Shown: piece after piece, positions 61,643-64,000 of the stretch
Position numbering within the stretch: position 1 is the first letter of the stretch
Layout: each line of letters starts with the position of its first letter
Source of the DNA: Clostridium_AT radicumherbarum
GTDB lineage: Bacteria > Bacillota > Clostridia > Clostridiales > Clostridiaceae
Assembly (NCBI RefSeq): GCF_045310525.1
Contig: NZ_JBJHZY010000001.1
Span: 1,550,001-1,614,000, forward strand
Length of the DNA: 64,000 nt
Reading direction: 5' to 3'
The notes under the pieces: model-generated
What the model was told of the DNA's origin: nothing
Seen by the model: only the letters and a program-made list of their open reading frames with translations
Databases searched by the model: none
Program-made: the position numbers and the translations under genes

Positions 61643-62380
61643 ATGAGAAAATTAAGGGATGTATTTTATATAAACGCAAATATTGAAAAACAGTATACTA
61701 TTTTTTATGGTATGGAATTTAAGGAATTTATCAAATGTAATCCAACTAAAATAGATAATATTTTAATAACTGATGGGAAATTTATTGGTAATAATTTTAA
61801 TTATAATTGGTGGTTAGAAACTGTTAATGGAGATGGCTTTTCAGAACTATGCAAAGAGGATTTATATGGGTTAGGTAATTTTCATTGGATAGATTATAAA
61901 AATGAAATAGACTTGGATAATTGTACCCCTGAAGAAAAAGCAGAAGTATTATACTTATCTCATTTTGGCGAACCTTTAAAAACTCCATTTATAGATAGAA
62001 TAAATAACAATTTCTTTTATCTTGCCCATGATGATGGTTGGTTTTGTAAATTATATTGTAGGGATATATCTGCTATTAGGGAGGTAATATCAAATAAAAT
62101 TATTGAAAGTGTTACAACTAATAAAAAGAGAAAAATATATCCAATAGATAATGAAGTAAAAAATAAATTATTTGAATTGGTTCAGAAGGGCTTATTAATA
62201 GATTTCTCAAATATTTATAGAGATGATAAAGCGATTAATATAAATTTCTATGTTATAGGTGAATATCATAACATGGATGAGATGTATAATAACCTTGAAC
62301 GGAATAAGAGCAGAGCGAGTACTAGAGGGAGAATAGAGCATAAAAATAAGGCGTGGAAAGTGTATTTTTATAATAAATGA
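61643..62380 (+). CDS. Uncharacterised 245-aa protein
   Basis: ATG 61643 with AAAGGGCGAAG upstream; an in-frame upstream start at 61607 lacks a site. Soluble, Trp/Tyr-rich (NYNWWLETVNGDGFSELCKE, FYLAHDDGWFCKLYCRD), composition like toxin-immunity proteins. Not recognised. Ends 9 bases before a well-formed conserved-loop hairpin. Confidence 0.65.
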   Translation: MRKLRDVFYINANIEKQYTIFYGMEFKEFIKCNPTKIDNILITDGKFIGNNFNYNWWLETVNGDGFSELCKEDLYGLGNFHWIDYKNEIDLDNCTPEEKAEVLYLSHFGEPLKTPFIDRINNNFFYLAHDDGWFCKLYCRDISAIREVISNKIIESVTTNKKRKIYPIDNEVKNKLFELVQKGLLIDFSNIYRDDKAININFYVIGEYHNMDEMYNNLERNKSRASTRGRIEHKNKAWKVYFYNK

Positions 62381-62389
62381 TATAAAACT

Positions 62390-62419
62390 TATTGCATATT
62401 TTTCTTATAAGACGCAATA
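62390..62419 (+). repeat. Conserved-loop hairpin, copy 16 (well formed)
   Basis: An 8-bp stem TATTGCAT/ACGCAATA with one mismatch surrounds the 14-base loop ATTTTTCTTATAAG, starting 10 bases after the preceding stop. Confidence 0.7.
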
Positions 62420-62463
62420 GTAAGTAAATTACTAATATCTTATGAAGGAGGGTATATAATCAA

Positions 62464-62820
62464 ATGGGGACTTTTGAAGCAAAATTTAATGAGGTATTAA
62501 ATGCCTGGCCTTTTGAAATTGACTTATCTGATGGAGAAGTATTAAGTGAATCTGGATTTTATTCAGAAAACTTATCAATAATATGGAATAATGTTGAAGC
62601 AGTGGTTGGTTATAATGATTCATGTAAAGACATGATGGTATGGACTATTTATAAAGTTTTACATAAAAAAGCCAGAGAATCATTTATCAAAAATATATAT
62701 AAGCTTTATCCTACTTCAATTAGGATTAATGAATATAAAAGTCAATTTTATAGTGATTTGCTTGATTCTGAAGATTATAAAGATGTATTAAATGAATTTG
62801 AGAAAGAAAATAATATTTAG
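62464..62820 (+). CDS. Uncharacterised 118-aa protein
   Basis: AAGGAGGG lies about 12 bases before ATG. Acidic and helical (FNEVLNAWPFEIDLSDGEVL; YKDVLNEFEKENN). No recognised domain; possibly an orphan immunity protein by size, charge and setting. Followed by a conserved-loop hairpin. Confidence 0.65.
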   Translation: MGTFEAKFNEVLNAWPFEIDLSDGEVLSESGFYSENLSIIWNNVEAVVGYNDSCKDMMVWTIYKVLHKKARESFIKNIYKLYPTSIRINEYKSQFYSDLLDSEDYKDVLNEFEKENNI

Positions 62821-62839
62821 AGCTATAGTTCATAAATTT

Positions 62840-62880
62840 CATATCTTGCGAAGCAAGAGTAAAATTTTACGAATTAACAA
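62840..62880 (+). repeat. Conserved-loop hairpin family, copy 17
   Basis: Loop AAGAGTAAAATTTT (62855-62868), then ACG. The preceding CTTGC-GAA-GCAAG is a perfect small hairpin, as in the copy at 34025. Confidence 0.5.
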
Positions 62881-63007
62881 TGAACAAAAACAAAAAAGAA
62901 AATGGACGGTCACTATTGGAGTAGCAAAAAGTAAGGTGTGTGAGAATTTATAATATAGCTATGGGTTTAATTAAAGGAATTATTAGTAATTTGTGGAGGT
63001 GAAAAAA

Positions 63008-63466
63008 ATGGGAGAACATTTTAAGTCATTATCAGCAATATTTCCAATTATATTACAGAAGAAAGATAGTAATGTTCAAATTTTACTGCATCATAGAAAA
63101 AATACTGGCTATCAAGATGGGAAGTGGGATATAGCAGGCAGTGGACATGTTGACGAAGGTGAAACAGCTAAAATGGCTGTTGTGCGAGAATGTGAAGAAG
63201 AGTTGGGGATTGATGTGAATATTATAGATTTATCTTTTGTTCATTTATCTCATCGTGTTAGCAATAATGGAGGAAGAACATATTATGATATTTACTTTGT
63301 AGTTAATAAGTATGATGGTGCACCTAAAATTCTGGAATCAGATAAATGTTCAGAATTAAAGTGGTTTAAAATAAATGACCTTCCAGATGAAATTATTGAT
63401 ATTAGAAAAGCAGTACTTGACGACTATAGAAATAACATCCAATACAGTGAAGTAATTGAAATGTAA
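63008..63466 (+). CDS. Nudix hydrolase, second
   Basis: 152 aa from ATG 63008 (GGAGGTGAAAA upstream). The Nudix box GSGHVDEGETAKMAVVRECE continues EELGI near residues 48-71, complete. Unrelated in detail to the Nudix gene at 47726, so not a recent duplicate. KWDIAGSGHVDEGE suggests an MutT/pyrophosphatase-like enzyme; substrate unknown. Confidence 0.9.
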   Translation: MGEHFKSLSAIFPIILQKKDSNVQILLHHRKNTGYQDGKWDIAGSGHVDEGETAKMAVVRECEEELGIDVNIIDLSFVHLSHRVSNNGGRTYYDIYFVVNKYDGAPKILESDKCSELKWFKINDLPDEIIDIRKAVLDDYRNNIQYSEVIEM

Positions 63467-63522
63467 AACTGTGAAAGATTTAAATATCGAACTATTCATA
63501 AAAAATGAATTTGCAGTATTTT

Positions 63523-63554
63523 TTGTTACGCATTTTTCTTATATTGTAAAGCAA
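63523..63554 (+). repeat. Conserved-loop hairpin family, copy 18
   Basis: Loop ATTTTTCTTATATT (63532-63545). Outer TTGTT/AGCAA pairing with an internal mismatch. 57 bases after the Nudix stop. Confidence 0.5.
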
Positions 63555-63620
63555 CATATATTATTACAAAAAGAAATATATCAGTAATTAATCAACTTCC
63601 AATTATGCATATAATCAATT

Positions 63621-63661
63621 GCTAAGTAGTCTGTGATATTCATGATCACGGGCTTTTTTAT
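63621..63661 (+). terminator. Terminator, duplicated element B
   Basis: AGTCTGTGAT...ATCACGGGCT followed by T6, preceded by AATTGCTAAGT. Near-identical to 59503-59545. Confidence 0.8.
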
Positions 63662-63785
63662 TTAAGATTGGTTAGGAACATAGCATATGATGTTAATACT
63701 ATATATGTTATAATTGGAATAATACGGGATAATAAAAATGTGATTTAAAAAGTATTTATATATTATAACAAATGGGAATATAGGA

Positions 63786-64000
63786 ATGAAAACACCAATA
63801 TTGGAAACAGATAGATTAGTATTGCGACCATTTTGTATGGAAGATGTACAAGATGTATTTGAGTGTTGGGAAAGAGACCCTGATGTAGCAAAATATATGT
63901 TATGGGAAAGTCATAATGAGATAAACAAAACTATTGAATGGGTAAGAAAAGAATTAAGTAAAATAGATGCTGATGATTGGTATAGGTGGGCAATTTTATT
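63786..64000 (+). CDS. GNAT acetyltransferase, RimJ-like, partial
   Basis: MKTPILETDRLVLRPFCMED followed by DVFECWERDPDVAKYMLWES is the typical start of RimJ/RimL-type acetyltransferases. The frame is open to the right edge. ATATAGGA upstream. Unrelated to the duplicated GNAT pair. Confidence 0.85.
   Translation, partial: MKTPILETDRLVLRPFCMEDVQDVFECWERDPDVAKYMLWESHNEINKTIEWVRKELSKIDADDWYRWAIL

Noticed and set aside
62826..62878. Imperfect palindrome bounded by GTT and AAC, first taken for an integron attC site
   Set aside because: Integron attC sites begin with RYYYAAC and end with GTTRRRY, the opposite arrangement, and other copies of the family do not keep these ends. No integron integrase frame is present in the window.
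28878..63554. Reading the conserved-loop hairpins as ordinary terminators
   Set aside because: They lack the 3' T run, and several intergenic gaps contain a separate, well-formed terminator in addition to the hairpin (47532, 49081, 49994, 61338).
1..64000. CRISPR arrays, rRNA, tRNA genes and riboswitches
   Set aside because: No regularly spaced direct repeats, no cloverleaf with GGTTCGA-type arm, no rRNA-like high-GC block and no recognisable riboswitch core were seen on reading; a covariance-model scan was not possible here.

Overview
The window reads as chromosomal DNA of a low-GC Gram-positive anaerobe, most likely Clostridium sensu lato. The evidence is strong AT richness, AGGAGG-type ribosome binding sites, many TTG/GTG starts, ATA/AGA-rich codon use, and gene families typical of clostridia (YaaA, DUF3006 beside a ComEC-like hydrolase, ECF sigma/anti-sigma pairs, PadR plus a DUF1700-like partner). 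No rRNA, tRNA or CRISPR array was seen. No integrase or transposase was recognised.

Layout. 1-4041 is a phage- or ICE-like regulation and replication module: divergent Xre and Cro-like repressors, a DnaD-domain replisome organiser, a DnaB-type helicase and a sigma-like factor. 4152-7038 holds yaaA, a truncated endonuclease V remnant, and a Y-family polymerase coupled to a YolD-like gene. 7130-12993 holds an M24 peptidase and a MATE exporter, bracketed by two copies of the glf leader, then intact glf and a convergent GT2/PAP2 pair. 14636-28695 is a probable defence island. It contains an operon of MBL hydrolase, trypsin-like protease, small middle component and Rad50-like ATPase, which I read as an ABC-three-component (ABC-3C) system, and a 252-aa unknown. 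Then come a MerR/zinc-ribbon regulator with its own operator, two DUF2971 proteins and an SF1 helicase with a C-terminal nuclease-like domain.

30208-33416 is an FtsX-type ABC exporter. 35139-37055 is an ECF sigma factor with a DUF4179 anti-sigma factor. 37649-40183 (minus-strand genes plus scars) includes a chimeric SDR pseudogene, a phage terminase tail remnant, a cupin, and a CDP-alcohol phosphotransferase that appears to start at ATT. From about 43 kb to the end, plus-strand genes of unrelated function follow one another: G1 glutamic peptidase with an ECF pair, GNAT, Nudix, PadR, DUF2089, PLP enzyme, ComEC-like hydrolase/DUF3006, Hsp70/J-like, SseB-like, CdiI-like immunity.

The most unusual signal is a dispersed family of about 18 imperfect hairpins in plus orientation, at 29.4-37.6 kb and 43.5-63.6 kb. 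Most lie within 7-75 bases after the stop codon of a small plus-strand gene. They share a 14-base loop (consensus near AATRTTCTTATATG or AATGGTAATTTATG), usually followed by ACG. In the four best copies the loop sits in 8-9 bp stems whose sequence differs from copy to copy. A near-identical GNAT gene occurs twice, and in the second copy a 189-base segment carrying one complete small gene has been inserted cleanly into its leader. With many truncated gene remnants (endonuclease V, glf, DUF3006, DUF362, SDR, terminase), this suggests a clostridial gene-cassette-like array that exchanges single genes. The mechanism is not visible in the window.
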